A stretch of 64,000 nt of DNA, taken from the NCBI GenBank assembly GCA_036873755.1, contig JAVTVY010017475.1, positions 1 to 64,000 of the forward strand. Direction: 5' to 3'. The position numbers were made by a program, and so were the translations under genes. This stretch comes from Hanleya hanleyi (Eukaryota; Mollusca; Polyplacophora; Lepidopleurida; Hanleyidae). Shown in pieces: positions 10,990 to 21,884 of this stretch. The notes under the pieces are model-generated. The model was not told where the DNA came from and did not search any database. It was given only the letters and a program-made list of their open reading frames with translations. The stretch's first letter is position 1; each line of letters opens with the position of its first letter.

Positions 10990-13135
10990 TCCAAGGCTGA
11001 TACGCATGGTTACCGATTCCTATAGTTTCTGAATCTGACAGTATACAAGCAGCACAAGTGACAATTACTGCCAGTAGATACGGTAATATACTTTTGGACC
11101 ACATTACAGAAAGGAAGATATGGTACTATTTGCCTATCTAATTATCTCCGGCTCGGGTTCATGTGCATAAAATATTCATACCAAACCCCTAAATCATTTA
11201 ACTACAATATATATCGCCAAACAGTAGGAATACTGCCAAAATTCTCAGCATAATGAGGACAATCACATATTTCTTTCCCATAAATTTTGATTCGATCCCA
11301 ACCAATTAATGTTGGCCTTGAACTGCCATCTAAACGTAATCCGGTAACTATTAAAGTTAGCATAGTTAGTTCCCCATCCACGCTGAGATAACAGTCACAA
11401 GCATTCGGACAGAGACTACGTGGCACAGCTGGTGCGTCCTACGAAATGGGGCGTCCTAGACTTACATGTACTTCAGTTTGCTCGAGGGGAAAAGCTTTAA
11501 TCGTTTTAATATAATAATGATGTATACTCATCACTGGATTCAATTATCCCATCTTTAAATTCCATGACTGCTATGAATGAACACATTCAGGTATTGATCG
11601 ATCTATTTGTACAACTACTTGCGGGGGAAGAATAACCTGTACGGCATCTAATTTTTTCTGAAAAGCTGACCGCAACAAAATCGTATACTCCCCTAAAAAC
11701 AAGAGTAGGATTTCCCCAGTCTTCAGTCAATTGGTCTGAAATCTTCTTCCGAAACATAGGCAGTTGGATTACCGATTTGGGGAGATTGATTGTTCGTCTT
11801 CGGTCTATTTTTATGTTTCCGATAATTTAAAATGAGGGATATTTCCTTAGAAAGCAAACACTGGCGCCAGTGGAAATTGGATTTGCACTATGATGCCCAA
11901 ATTACAGAGCAGGATTTGAAAGCACCATGAACCGAGAAAATACTTTTTTTTCACTTGGGATTTGCTGGTTACCCGCAGGCGGAGTATGCTGGTTAACAGG
12001 AAGATTTTCGATGTGCATTTCTGTGGACTGTATTCTCTGTTTTAGGAAACTTCACTTGAAATGGTGTGATAACTAACAAATTCGGTTCCGCCCATAATTA
12101 CATTACGTCGCAGTGTCCACATAAACTTCCAATTTGACTGCAGATATTGTTTTTGCAGGCATCATTGAAAACTAAAACTAATTCTCTCAGAGACCAGCTT
12201 TTGTTTCTTATTATATTACTCAGTCTGACTACATCCGGGCTAGTCAGACAGTCATTTGTGCTTGCAATTTCGTCTCTGTTATTTTGAGTATTTGGGGTTT
12301 AAACCTGTCTTGGCCAATCCGGTTGGGTTGACCTAGATCACCACTTTCCTTTTGTAGATAATTGGTGCTGTACTGAATATTGCATTATCATACGGGCTTT
12401 TAAGTCTTCGAAAACACTGTGTTAATATATAACGCGGACTATTTGTAAAACTGTTATTATTATTTTTTTGTTTGTTCGAGTAAATCTTTTCTGGCGCTCC
12501 ATGTGTGGGAGGTTTTGTTGTTCGGCTCACTAGGTGGGAGTCTGTAATTTTTTCTCTCTCTAGTGCTATGACAAACAAACTGCTAAGCCGATTGCTTGCT
12601 TTAAAAGAGTCTCTCGGATCAGGGCCGAAAGTCCTACATGGATTAGTGCAGGTGACAAAGGATCTTTGGATTGTGACATTACGAAATATTCTCAGATATG
12701 CTGATTGAAAGTGTTAACCAAGCCATACCCACTTCTTCAGGAGTAAAAAAAACATGGTTTAACGAGAACTGCAAAGAAGCAAGGAAATGTAGGAAGAAAG
12801 CTGAACGGTGTTTCCGCCGACATCTAAATTCTGAAAAATTGAAAGATCTCAAGAGACTATAGAGCTAATTGCAAGCATCTGGTCCGTCAAAAATTATGTT
12901 TCTAAGATCAATACACATACTCCTATAACAAAAGTTTGGAACATGATCCAAAGAATAAAAGGTAAAAGCTCCAATTCCAGTATTCATCATCTCAACGATG
13001 GAAATCAGGTGTTAACTGACAGATTTGAGATTGCAGATAAGCTAGGCGAGACAATTGCCAAAATCTTTTCGTCTGATAATTATGTAACTAAATTTCAAAG
13101 TTTTCAAAAAAGAGAAGAGGAAAATGAAATGAAAT

Positions 13136-13613
13136 GAAACGTCATATTCTCAGATTCACTGGCATGCCTTCAAGCGATTAAAAGTGGAACTTTAGCCCGT
13201 CCCACCATCTTGAATATTCTACAATTATATGACTGTAGATTTGATCAACAGATTGATATTGTGTTTTGTTGGTTACCTGGTCACGTTGGCATCAAAGATA
13301 ATACTGGGGCTGATAAAATGACTAAGGCAGCCCTAAATAATGAGGCTGATACTGCTGGAATCCTATATAGCGATTTCAGACTCTCTATCTGTACTTATGC
13401 GAGAAAGCTGTTTCAAACTTTATGTAATGCTGTGAATAATAACAAACTTCTTGAGTTCAAAGAAACTGTATGCTATACTCATCTGAACAACCAGAAACGT
13501 TTCGATCAAGCCATGCTCAGGCGATGTAGAATCGGCCACACCCGATTAACTCACGAACATTTACGAAAAACAAAAGAGCTTATCACAAGGTTTATAAAGA
13601 TAAACCATACGTT
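13136..13613 (+). pseudogene. LINE-2 RNase H plus C-terminal domain fragment
   Basis: Open frame of 140 aa from 13210 (longer if read from 13136). The RNase H-like core shows S-D-S-L-A-C-L-Q-A, W-L-P-G-H-V-G-I and G-A-D-K-M, matching the second half of type I RNase H as carried by I-clade LINEs. A C-terminal motif R-R-C-R-I-G-H-T-R-L-T-H-E-H follows. The frame is cut by the PLE at 13615; the remainder appears at 14207-14366. RNase H would remove RNA from the RNA:DNA hybrid during retrotransposition. The first active-site acidic residues lie in the missing upstream part. Confidence 0.65.
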
Positions 13614-13614
13614 G

Positions 13615-14206
13615 CCTAGTAGCATTTGCTAGATCCTGTGTTAAATGTGACGATTTCAATCAACGTCACAAAACATTGTTGCAGAAAGTTATAAAACAGG
13701 GCTATACCACCAAGCGCCTTCTCGCAAAGTTTCTCAAATTTGGCGATACATATCGCATGCTGATAGCTGAATACGAGCGTAGCGAGCAAGATCTATGGCG
13801 TTACGTTTCGTAACTTGTGTCTAATTCCGCTTAACCCGGGGCTAGGGGCCGTATGATCCCATGTACTTCAAGATCCTCACGGTGCTCATATGAACAACCG
13901 CAATCAAAGCGTTACTGAGATACATCATTCTCCAGATGACTTCACAAAGAATATCATATCGATGAAGAATACTGATCAGCGATACGGATTTGATATTTTT
14001 GGAACATCATGGTGTCTTGCCAGCATCATTGAAAACTGTTGACCGCTTCTCTCTTGCAGGAAACTAGCCTATTTTTATGTATACTATGATTGTCTGTTTG
14101 AATTTGGTGCTAATACTGTTATATGGAATAGGTCTTTGGATTATGGACGCGGATATTCTTTAATGGACGACGGCTGAATTATGAATGACGGACCAGACGC
14201 TTGTAA
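13615..14206 (+). mobile_element. Penelope-like element, copy C (3' part only)
   Basis: Begins in the thumb region of the RT (V-A-F-A-R-S-C-V-K-C-D-D-F-N-Q-R-H), reaches the stop after L-W-R-Y-V-S at about 13812, and continues with the family UTR to the terminal ..GCTTGTAA. More diverged from copies A and B than they are from each other. Inserted in the C-terminal domain of LINE-2, with about a dozen target bases apparently lost on the left. Confidence 0.75.
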
Positions 14207-14499
14207 CGAAGCTCTCACGGTGAAACATATTCTTATCGACTGTATAGATTTTAAGATTGTAAGAGATTCTTTTTATCGAGCAGCTTCTTTAGAAGATCTT
14301 CGTCGGGTGAAAGAAGACTGTATCTTAGGTTATTTGAGAGAAATCGGTTTGTTGCATAAGTTTTAATGTGTGCATGTTTTAATGGGTTGGATTACTAAGT
14401 TATTAACTTGAATACTTAGAATTTTGTTTGATCGTCGCTATATAGCTGAGATATTGCTGAACGCGACGTTAAACGTTAATTCTCTCTCTCTCCTGTATA

Positions 14500-14770
14500 T
14501 TAGCCCATTGACCTCGTTTTGCAAACTATTGCGCGGTTCCAAAACGTCACTTTTCGCGTCTTAATACACGACGCCACAATATTACAGAGATCCTCGTGAC
14601 GTTCCTAAACCACGTCAATTTTCATGAATGCCATGGTGACGTAGAGTTATGTGCTCAGAAATGTGAACTCGTCTCTATCGGAAATAATAGAAAAAATAAT
14701 AATTCTAAGCGCCCTATGTGACAACGCCCCAGGATCAGAACGTCCAGAAACAGAATAATAATCTTTAATA
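14500..14770. other. Unassigned spacer
   Basis: Between LINE-2 and PLE fragment D. CG-containing mixed sequence, no ORF, no repeat recognised. Confidence 0.5.
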
Positions 14771-14947
14771 ATTACAAGCGTCTAGTCCGTCATTCATAAT
14801 CCAGCCGTCGTCCATTAGAGAATATCCGCGTCCATAATCCAAAGACCTATTCCATTTCCATATAACAGTATTAGCACCAAATTCAAAAAGACAAAAGTAT
14901 ACATAAACATAGGCTTGTTTCCTGCAAGAGAGAAGCGGTCAACAATA
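14771..14947 (-). mobile_element. PLE 3' end fragment, copy D
   Basis: Starts ATTACAAGCGTCTAGTCCG and runs inward to a GCGGTCAACAAT word that lies about 180 bp from the end in copy A. Only the terminal UTR is present, a severe 5' truncation. It ends just before duplicon copy B starts. Confidence 0.8.
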
Positions 14948-15607
14948 AGACCAGACCTGTTAACCCGAGATGTCACCGAACTGACGGTTGTTTACTACAG
15001 AATATGATTCGTTGCCTTTCATCCAATGTAGGACGCAGCCTGTCATCCTATACCCCGATACACATTCCAAGCACTGTTGCAGGCACAGATTACAGTTCTC
15101 AAGGGTGTCGTTAGGCGGGTCCTATGTTTTCCCCATCTTGGACATCACAGTTCTGGCTCTCTTATAAGTAAGCATAGGAAACTCTCTCGAGAAATCCCGA
15201 CGACGCCCATGATTCTGTCAGTTTTTTTTCTGGAAGCCTTTGTGCAAAGACAACGGAGTCATCCACGCGATTAGTTTTACATAGACGATATCCTTCACTC
15301 GATTCTTCTTTCTTTATATGCTCCTTTTCTCTTTCTTTGTTATTTATTCATTCTAGATATAGGTGCTTGTGAAGATCTTAACAGAACTAAGAAAATATCT
15401 TAAAGGAATAGTAAACTCTGCTTCAACTCGTGCTCGGCATGACAGAATTATGCCATCAGATTCCAAAAACACGGGTAGAAAAAAATAGCAAAATTCTACA
15501 GCTGAGTAAACACCGATTTATGGTTCACACTTTAGCACTTCATGATCTGCGACATGTTGGAATGACTGACGTATGATAGGTCATACTATATCATTATATC
15601 ACCTTCT

Positions 15608-17671
15608 ATGTATGAATCGGTCATGTCTTTTCAGGTTAAGCCTCTTACATATCTCTCGGATCACTGTCCTATCAGCATGAGACTGAGAATCTCATTCAAC
15701 TCAAAATCCTCCTCTAAAACAGCTAAACCTGTAGAAATCAATAAGCACAATGCTTACAAATTCTTATGGTCATCAGACTCTCCATCTTGTTTTTTAGATG
15801 CACTTCACACAAGGCAAGGGAAAATTTTATCTAACAACTTTATTATACATCCATACACAATGTCGGCTGATGGTGCTAATCTAGCAGCTACTGATTTCCA
15901 TAACATTTTAACTACCGCTTCTGTTCAGTCCCTCAAATTGATACGCACTACCCCTCGCAAAAAGAAACGAAAGAAGCGCTGGTTTGATGCTGACTGTAAC
16001 GCATTAAAAGCCTCCATGTTTAAATCTCTTGATAAATGTAAAGCACCCCCGTTCAACAAGTCTTATCTTTCGGAATACTATAAATGTAAAAAATCCTATA
16101 AACGCCTTTTGACGTATACGGAAAAAATACATAGGACTAAACTCTTAGATCAGTTAACTAGCTTATCTGAAAATAATCCTGCAGAGTACTGGAAACTCAT
16201 TAGAACCCTAACAGAAGATGCCTCAAATGATGAACCTGACAACATTAATCTTGAGACCTGGACTGACCATTTTACCGACCTAAACACTGATAGGTCACAA
16301 AACAATACCTTTCATCAGTCAGTTGAAACCCAACTAGAAAACATTTTGTCAAGTCCTATGGATATAAATGAAGACCTAAATTATCCAATTACTGCTGCTG
16401 AACTGAGAGCTACAGTAAATAAACTGAAGACTAAAACGGCCACTGGCCCTGATAATATACTCAATGAGATGATTCGCTGCTCGGCTCCTTCTCTAATAGA
16501 TCACTATCTCAAATTATTCAATCTAATTCTTGAAACTGGCACATTCCCTAAAACCTGGACTACTTCATATCTTACACCCCTATATAAAAAGGGGAATAAA
16601 CTAGACCCTGGAAACTACAGAGGTCTTGCTTTGGGCAGTTGCCTGGGCAAAGTCTTTCTGTCAATCCTCAACCGCAGAATTACAGCTTATCTGGAGAGTA
16701 ATGATATGATTGATGATACACAGTGTGGATTCCGAAAAGACCACAGAACATCTGACAATGTATTTATATTACGAACACTCATTAACAAATTTAAAACTCA
16801 GCACAAGAAGCTCTTTGTATGCTTTGTGAATTTTTCTAAAGCCTTTGATAATGTCTGGAGAAATGGCTTACTTTATAAACTTTTACAACATAACATAAAT
16901 GGAAAAATCTTCAATGTCTTGAAGAGTATGTATGAGTGTACCTTCTATAATATTAAAACTTCATCTGGTGTTTCTTCACCTATTTCCTCTGAAAAGGGTG
17001 ATAAGCAGGGATGCGTCTGTAGCCCTATGCTATTTAATATCTACTTAAACAACTTAAAAAACTTAAAAACAGTCTCTCATCTCCTATTTGCTGATGATCT
17101 TGTTCTCATTTCCTCTAATCCTATTGGCCTCCAAACTAACATAGACAACCTCAAATGTTTCTGTACTGATTGGAAACTAGACTTGAATATTGCCAAAACC
17201 AAGGTGATGGTCTTCAATTCCACACTTAAATATAGTACTTCTAAATTCCAGTTTAACTATAACACACACCCTATTGATATTATACCCAATTATACCTATC
17301 TTGGAGTAAAATTTCCAAATAACGGCACATTCCGTGATGCCATAACTCACCTGAAAAACAAATCTCTCAGGGCCTGGTATAAAATGAAGACAAATTTATG
17401 CACATCTGAAAGCGCCCCTGTTAAAACACTCCTCACTGTTTATAATGCAGTCTGTAAACCAATAATTATTTACGCTTCGGAAATCTGGGGCAGTGATTTG
17501 GTAAACTTACGTCATAATAGCCTGTTTATGAACTGGACTAGATCCGTATGTAATATTCCAACAGTCAAAGTCTGTAAATCTGTCCTGCACTTACCTAAAA
17601 AGGCTAGTAAGATGGTGCTCTTGCTGAACTTGGTCTCTATCCATGGTCTCTGCAAGTTTTCATCAACATGA
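15608..17671 (+). pseudogene. LINE ORF2 fragment: endonuclease tail and reverse transcriptase
   Basis: 687-aa open frame. Residues 1-30 hold the end of an apurinic-type endonuclease (S-D-H-C-P-I). A basic linker follows (K-K-K-R-K-K-R-W-F-D, about 118-127). The RT spans about 270-545: T-A-T-G-P-D-N, Y-K-K-G-N-K-L-D-P-G-N-Y-R, C-G-F-R-K-D-H-R-T, motif A, G-D-K-Q-G-C-V-C-S-P and F-A-D-D at 494-497. In motif A the usual catalytic Asp of V-D-F-S-K-A-F-D is Asn (residue 408, codon AAT at 16829-16831), so this copy should be inactive even though the frame is open. The protein would copy its own RNA at a nicked target. At about 17640 a one-base frameshift ends the ORF; the +1 frame continues I-N-M-I-K-Y-W-L-R-L-E to the PLE junction. 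Confidence 0.82.
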
Positions 17672-17802
17672 TCAAGTATTGGCTTAGGCTGGAACAGTTG
17701 CCGACCAGCAGACTTCTGTATCACGCATACTTAACTGACAAAAGTCTAGCACAAAGTCACACTAAGGTCTCCTGGTTTGGCAAAGTTCAGCACATATTAC
17801 AA

Positions 17803-18955
17803 ATTACAAGCGTCTAGTCCGTCATTCATAATCCAGCCGTCGTCCATTAGAGAATATCCGCGTCCATAATCCAAAGACCTATTCCATTTTCCACATAACA
17901 GTATTAGCACCAAATTCAAAAAGACAATCATAGTATACATAAACATAGGCTTGTTTCCTGCAAGAGAGAAGCGGTCAACAGTTTTCAATGATGCCGGCAA
18001 GACATCATGATGTTCCAAAAATATCAAATCCGTATCGCTGATCAGTATTCTTAATCCATAATATTCGTTATAGAGTCGTCATCTAAAAAAACAGATGTAT
18101 CTCAGTCACGCTTTGATTGTGCCTGTTCATATGAGTACCATGAGGATCTTGAAATACATGGGTTCATACGGCCCCTAGCCCCGGGTTAAGCGGAATTAGA
18201 CACAAGTTACGAAACGTAGCGCCATAGATCTTGCACGCTACGTTCGTATTTTGCTATCAGCATGCGATATGTATCGCCAAATTTGAGAAACTTTGAGTGG
18301 AGGCGCTTGGTGGAATAGCCCTGTTTTATAAGTTTCTGCAACAATGTTTTGTGACGTTGATTAAAATCATCACATTTAACACAGGATCTAGCAAATGCTA
18401 CTAAGCGAGATATGTATACGCCATATGCAGGTCCCACTGGAATATTACTATCCAGAAAGGGATAGTTTACGATGTCGAAATTGTAATCATCTCTTTTGTC
18501 ATAAAGTCGACGAGAGAGAATGCCCGCTTCATTTTTATAGAGATAGAGATCTAAATAAGATGTGCCTGTAGGGCTATCTGTAGTTTCCTTCAAATCCAGT
18601 GAAGGTGGATATATATCCTTCACTGCGTCATTTATATAGCGATTATCCACAGCGAGAAGATCGTCTATATAGCGTTTGGTGAATGAGAAGGAACGGGCTT
18701 TGAGTGGATCGGTTTTTGAAAGCGCCAGCATATAGTCATATTCATAAGAGAACAGATACAGGTCAGCCAACAGGGGTGCACAATTAGTACCCATTGGAAT
18801 ACCTATATGCTGCTGATATATTGTGTTGCCAAATTTCACATAGATATTTTTAATGAGAAATTCAAGCAACTCTATAAACAAAGAAACATCCCATGAATGA
18901 TATCTCTTGTATGTAGTCGAGCTAAAGAATGCTTTATGGCTTCCGACGTTAATAT
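17803..18955 (-). mobile_element. Penelope-like element, copy B
   Basis: Minus-strand copy starting ATTACAAGCGTCTAGTCCG and extending inward through the UTR and RT to about 18955, where similarity to copy A stops (TTAATAT). The LINE reading frame is interrupted exactly here: V-Q-H-I-L-Q before it and L-P-R-S-M-H-L-P-T-Q after it. The sequence is nearly identical to copy A over more than 1.1 kb. It is younger than the LINE that contains it. Confidence 0.82.
18207..18881 (-). CDS. Penelope-like reverse transcriptase, C-terminal two thirds
   Basis: 224-aa open frame identical to the copy A protein from its F-I-E-L-L-E-F-L word to the final L-W-R-Y-V-S, except one visible change (Lys-Ile to Lys-Thr in the R-H-K-x-L-L-Q word). 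It contains G-I-P-M-G-T-N and Y-I-D-D, but motif A is absent because the copy is 5' truncated. The thumb-like end is followed directly by stop, without an endonuclease domain. It cannot be an active polymerase alone; it documents recent spread of the family. Confidence 0.7.
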   Translation of the reverse strand: MFIELLEFLIKNIYVKFGNTIYQQHIGIPMGTNCAPLLADLYLFSYEYDYMLALSKTDPLKARSFSFTKRYIDDLLAVDNRYINDAVKDIYPPSLDLKETTDSPTGTSYLDLYLYKNEAGILSRRLYDKRDDYNFDIVNYPFLDSNIPVGPAYGVYISRLVAFARSCVKCDDFNQRHKTLLQKLIKQGYSTKRLHSKFLKFGDTYRMLIAKYERSVQDLWRYVS

Positions 18956-19537
18956 AACCTGCATAACCTGCCTAGGAGCATGCATCTCCCTACCCAGTGT
19001 ACTTCTCAGCTGGTTGATCAGTTTAATAACATTTATACTGATTGAGTCTCTTCTGATAATTCTCGCAACCTCAGAACTTATAGCACCATTAAATCTAAAC
19101 CTAGTTATTCAGAATATCTCAGTTCTGTGCACAATGTGAAGTTAAGAAAATCCCTAACACAATTTCGACTCAGCTGTCACTCACTCGGAATAGAAAGAGG
19201 CCGATACACTGTTCCCAAAACTCCGGTATCAGACAGAATCTGCAAACACTGTCATTTAAATGAGGTAGAAAATGAATATCACTTTTTGCTTGAATGTCCC
19301 AAGTACAACTCCCATAGAAAACAGGCATTTCTATCCATCTCCCAAGTTAAACCTGATATTCTAAGTTTCAACTTGAATGAACTTTTCATTCTCATGCTTG
19401 ACCCTTCGAGTGATATTGCTACTGCTGTGGCACACTTTATTTTTCACTCCATGCAAACGAAACGGCTAGATACATTCTCTGCAAAGAGTAATAACTACCT
19501 CCGTGTACAGTTCACTTACTGTGATATTGAAATATGA
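18956..19537 (+). pseudogene. LINE C-terminal domain, continuing the split ORF2
   Basis: The frame L-P-R-S-M-H-L-P-T-Q-C-T resumes LINE ORF2 beyond the PLE, has one stop near 19045, then is open from about 19050 to 19537. It holds R-I-C-K-H-C-H-L-N-E-V-E-N-E-Y-H-F-L-L-E-C-P, a C-x2-C-x10-H-x4-C type zinc-binding motif common at the C-terminus of LINE RT proteins (probably nucleic acid binding, inferred). The 136-aa open piece (19127-19537) is not an independent gene. Confidence 0.72.
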
Positions 19538-19539
19538 TA

Positions 19540-20140
19540 ATCGCATAGCACCACATTATATTGTAGCCTTGTCTACACAGAAATATATTGAATTCGTTCA
19601 TTCTGTAATATACAGTAACCGGGTAACACCGCACTATATTGTCCTTATATTGTAGCCATATCTACACAGACGTATATTGCATTATTCCATCCATTCCGAA
19701 ATATATGGTAGCCGGGTAACACCTGATTATATTTTAGCCATGTCTACACCGAAGTATATTGAACTATTCCATTCATTCTGAAATATTTGGTAGCTGGGTA
19801 TTATCACCGCATTATATTGTAGCCATGTCTACACAGATGTTTATTGCATTATTACATTCATTCTTCATTGGTAGCCGGTTAACACCGCATTATAATGTTT
19901 TAACCATTTCCACACAGACGTATATTGAACTATTCCATTCCTTCTGTAACATATGTAGCCGGGTAACACCGCACTATATTGTAATTATGTCTGTTCAGAA
20001 GTAATATATTGAATTATTCCATTCATTCTGAAATGTATGATAGCCGGGTAATACCGCATTATATTGTAGACATGTCTATGCAGAATTAATAGACTATAGT
20101 ATATTGAATTATTCCATTCATTCTGAAATATGTTAGTCAG
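19540..20140 (+). repeat. 82-bp tandem repeat, about 7 copies, LINE 3' UTR
   Basis: Unit words in order: TAGCCGGGTAACACCGCA, TTATATTGTAGCCATGTCTA, CACAGACGTATATTGAATTA, TTCCATTCATTCTGAAATAT. Copies vary by substitutions and small indels. It starts directly after the LINE stop codon, so it belongs to the element's UTR. Confidence 0.8.
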
Positions 20141-20505
20141 TCACGGTGCATATTACAGTAACTGTATCTACACATAATGTGACATTGTATTCATTCCAGT
20201 GAAATTTAGATTCTGTGATTCCTTTGTGCCACGTCCCTTGCGGATATGTATATTGTGTGCTTTGGTACAATAAATTGAATTGAAAATTACTGTTTTTATG
20301 TAGATGGCGCTGCGACGAAAATCCCGCTGTCATCCGGGCTCTATCCCATAAGATAAAGCATTAAACAACAACAACGGCAGCATTAGCATTGTTTCTTCTA
20401 CTGCTATCGAGTGATGTGGCCTGATATTCCTGCCTCCGAAAGATAGCTCGTGAAATCATATGCAAAATGCCACATGTCAATTCGACATTCATATATCACG
20501 ATCCT

Positions 20506-20592
20506 CAATGGAATAGGTCTTTGGATTATGGACGCGGATATTCTCTAATGGACGACGGCTGGATTATGAATGACGGACTAGACGCTTGTAAT
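20506..20592 (+). mobile_element. PLE 3' end fragment, copy E
   Basis: 87 bp matching the terminal segment, from ATGGAATAGGTCTTTGG to GACGCTTGTAAT, in otherwise unrelated sequence of the TTAA element shell. Extreme 5' truncation. Confidence 0.8.
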
Positions 20593-21884
20593 AGACACAA
20601 TAATTTACAATTGGTCTGCATGTTATTAGCTACACTGCCTAGAGCACAACTACGTCACATGAATAATGTCAGGTGATATTTCAAGGATTTTCATTGGCTA
20701 ACGGCTCTCAGGCTTGTTATAATGGCGACCTCCACGGATTCTTGATCTGGGCAATAGCTCTGATGTTCAAAATGTTCTCATTCATTCGGAATTACTAGAA
20801 AAGCTGATTTGTTTTGTTTTTCGAATACTAATGATATAGTTCTTTCGATATTACTGTGCATCGCCTTAGGGTTTTCTATTCCTTTAACTGAACTCAGAAT
20901 GTACGGTGCAATTTAAATACAGCCACGAGTTATTCGGCCGCGAAATCCGTATGGGAGCCGCCTTTTAATTACAGTTACTAACAATATTGCACTCTTGCAT
21001 CCGTCTGTTGAGGAAATAATATTCATCACCACTGCGTCTGATTGCCGCTTTTTTAATACGAGCGTACCAAATGTCTGAAATGTAGATGACAAATACGTGC
21101 CGTGGAAATGAAGTACTATTCTACTTCCTTCGTTTCTGTAAGTGACCTTCTAACCAATAACCAGGGTACATACTTATATGAATTAAGAAATGAATAAACG
21201 TGTTTTCAAGCAGGAAGCGTAATTTTCCATCATCTGTTCTGTGCTAAATGATATATGGTAAAAGAAAATGTCAGTTAGTGACGAGGTCTGGTTTACAGCG
21301 AAACGAACAATTACCACAGAATAGTTCAATCACAAGAAGCTCCGATTGATCGATATTAACACCATTCTCTAGTCTCCCTCCTGTTTCGCACCATGTGCAT
21401 AAGTAATAATGGTTTCAATAACTATCATCCGGTCGTGCGTATAACTTGGAAGCAATGCATGGTTCGTCATGCTGAACTAGATATATTGTAGCGCTTAGAT
21501 CAATTCCTGTCAATATGAGATGTGTCCAAATTGACTGTATGTTGAGTGGGGCGTGCCTATTGACTAACTCGCCCCGCACATACATTTATGGGACAGAAAG
21601 TACTAAATAACTTCTTGAGTAAATTTGGATTATAGAAATGCGACATATCACGGGAATCGTCTGTGCACACAGCAAACTTTATTATGTGAAGAAAATTCCT
21701 TTGAATTCCTATTCTCAGTGTCACTGATCGTGCTGGGAGAATCACAGTGACAGACTTGCACGGACAGCATGGTGTTCTATTATCTATACACTGATGGTCA
21801 TTATTCTCGGGGCAGTAGAGCTTCCGCGCGTTCCAAAATTGAATGTATTTCCGACGCTCTTTGGCTATCACTGTTGATATAAAA

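Larger units (their letters stand above)
1..12252. repeat. Segmental duplication, copy A
   Basis: Three blocks of this interval match copy B in the same order: 1-500 with 14954-15403, 488-4700 with 20888-23915, and 10988-12252 with 24031-25311. Differences are scattered substitutions and small indels. The LINE-2 fragment at 1461-2213 is at the same site in both copies, so it predates the duplication. The PLE at 2218-3554 and the 4704-10988 block are absent from B at those sites and are later. Copy A may begin before the window. The duplicated single-copy-like sequence (for example 1-1460 and 3555-4700) holds no ORF that I recognise. Seen directly by eye; exact identity was not computed. Confidence 0.85.
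12560..14492 (+). mobile_element. LINE-2 copy with RT deleted and PLE inserted
   Basis: About 12690-12850 encodes a pre-RT linker, K-K-T-W-F-N-E-N-C-K-E-A followed by a basic R-K-C-R-K-K-A stretch. 12943-13134 continues this linker. At about 13136 the sequence jumps straight to the RNase H segment (I-F-S-D-S-L-A-C-L-Q-A-I, then W-L-P-G-H-V-G-I and D-N-T-G-A-D), so the whole RT, roughly 2 kb, is missing. PLE copy C interrupts the C-terminal domain at 13615-14206. The domain resumes at 14207 (E-A-L-T-V-K-H-I-L-I-D-C) and stops at 14366. The UTR ends GCGACGTTAAACGTTAATTC(TC)n. The 5' limit is uncertain. Non-functional. Confidence 0.7.
15605..20376 (+). mobile_element. LINE-1x non-LTR retrotransposon, 5' truncated, split by PLE
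   Basis: The unit includes the tail of an APE endonuclease (L-S-D-H-C-P-I), the RT frame, a C-terminal zinc-binding domain after the PLE insertion, a UTR made largely of 82-bp tandem repeats, then AATAAATTGAATTGAAAATT-like sequence and perhaps an AAC-rich tail near 20360-20376. The PLE at 17803-18955 interrupts it. LINE-1x is a working label, not a claim of the L1 clade; the RT style is of the Jockey/I/CR1 superclade. The 3' limit is approximate. Confidence 0.7.
15404..20883. mobile_element. TTAA-flanked composite insertion, 5480 bp
   Basis: Left junction TTAA then AGGAATAGTAAACTC; right junction ..GTTTTCTATTCCT then TTAA. The terminal words are inverted repeats of about 14 bp with mismatches. 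Copy A at the same place (about 488-505) has ATCTTAAATGAACTCAG uninterrupted, so this insertion postdates the duplication. TTAA duplication is known for piggyBac and Kolobok superfamilies; no transposase is seen, so the carrier is a nonautonomous shell (about 15404-15600 and 20380-20883). The rest is later cargo: a LINE, a PLE and a PLE fragment. Confidence 0.72.

Noticed and set aside
10022..11007. Long overlapping ORFs of 13-residue repeats on both strands
   Set aside because: They are translations of a 39-bp minisatellite (39 is divisible by three and the unit lacks stops); open in several frames at once, with no start or context suggesting expression.
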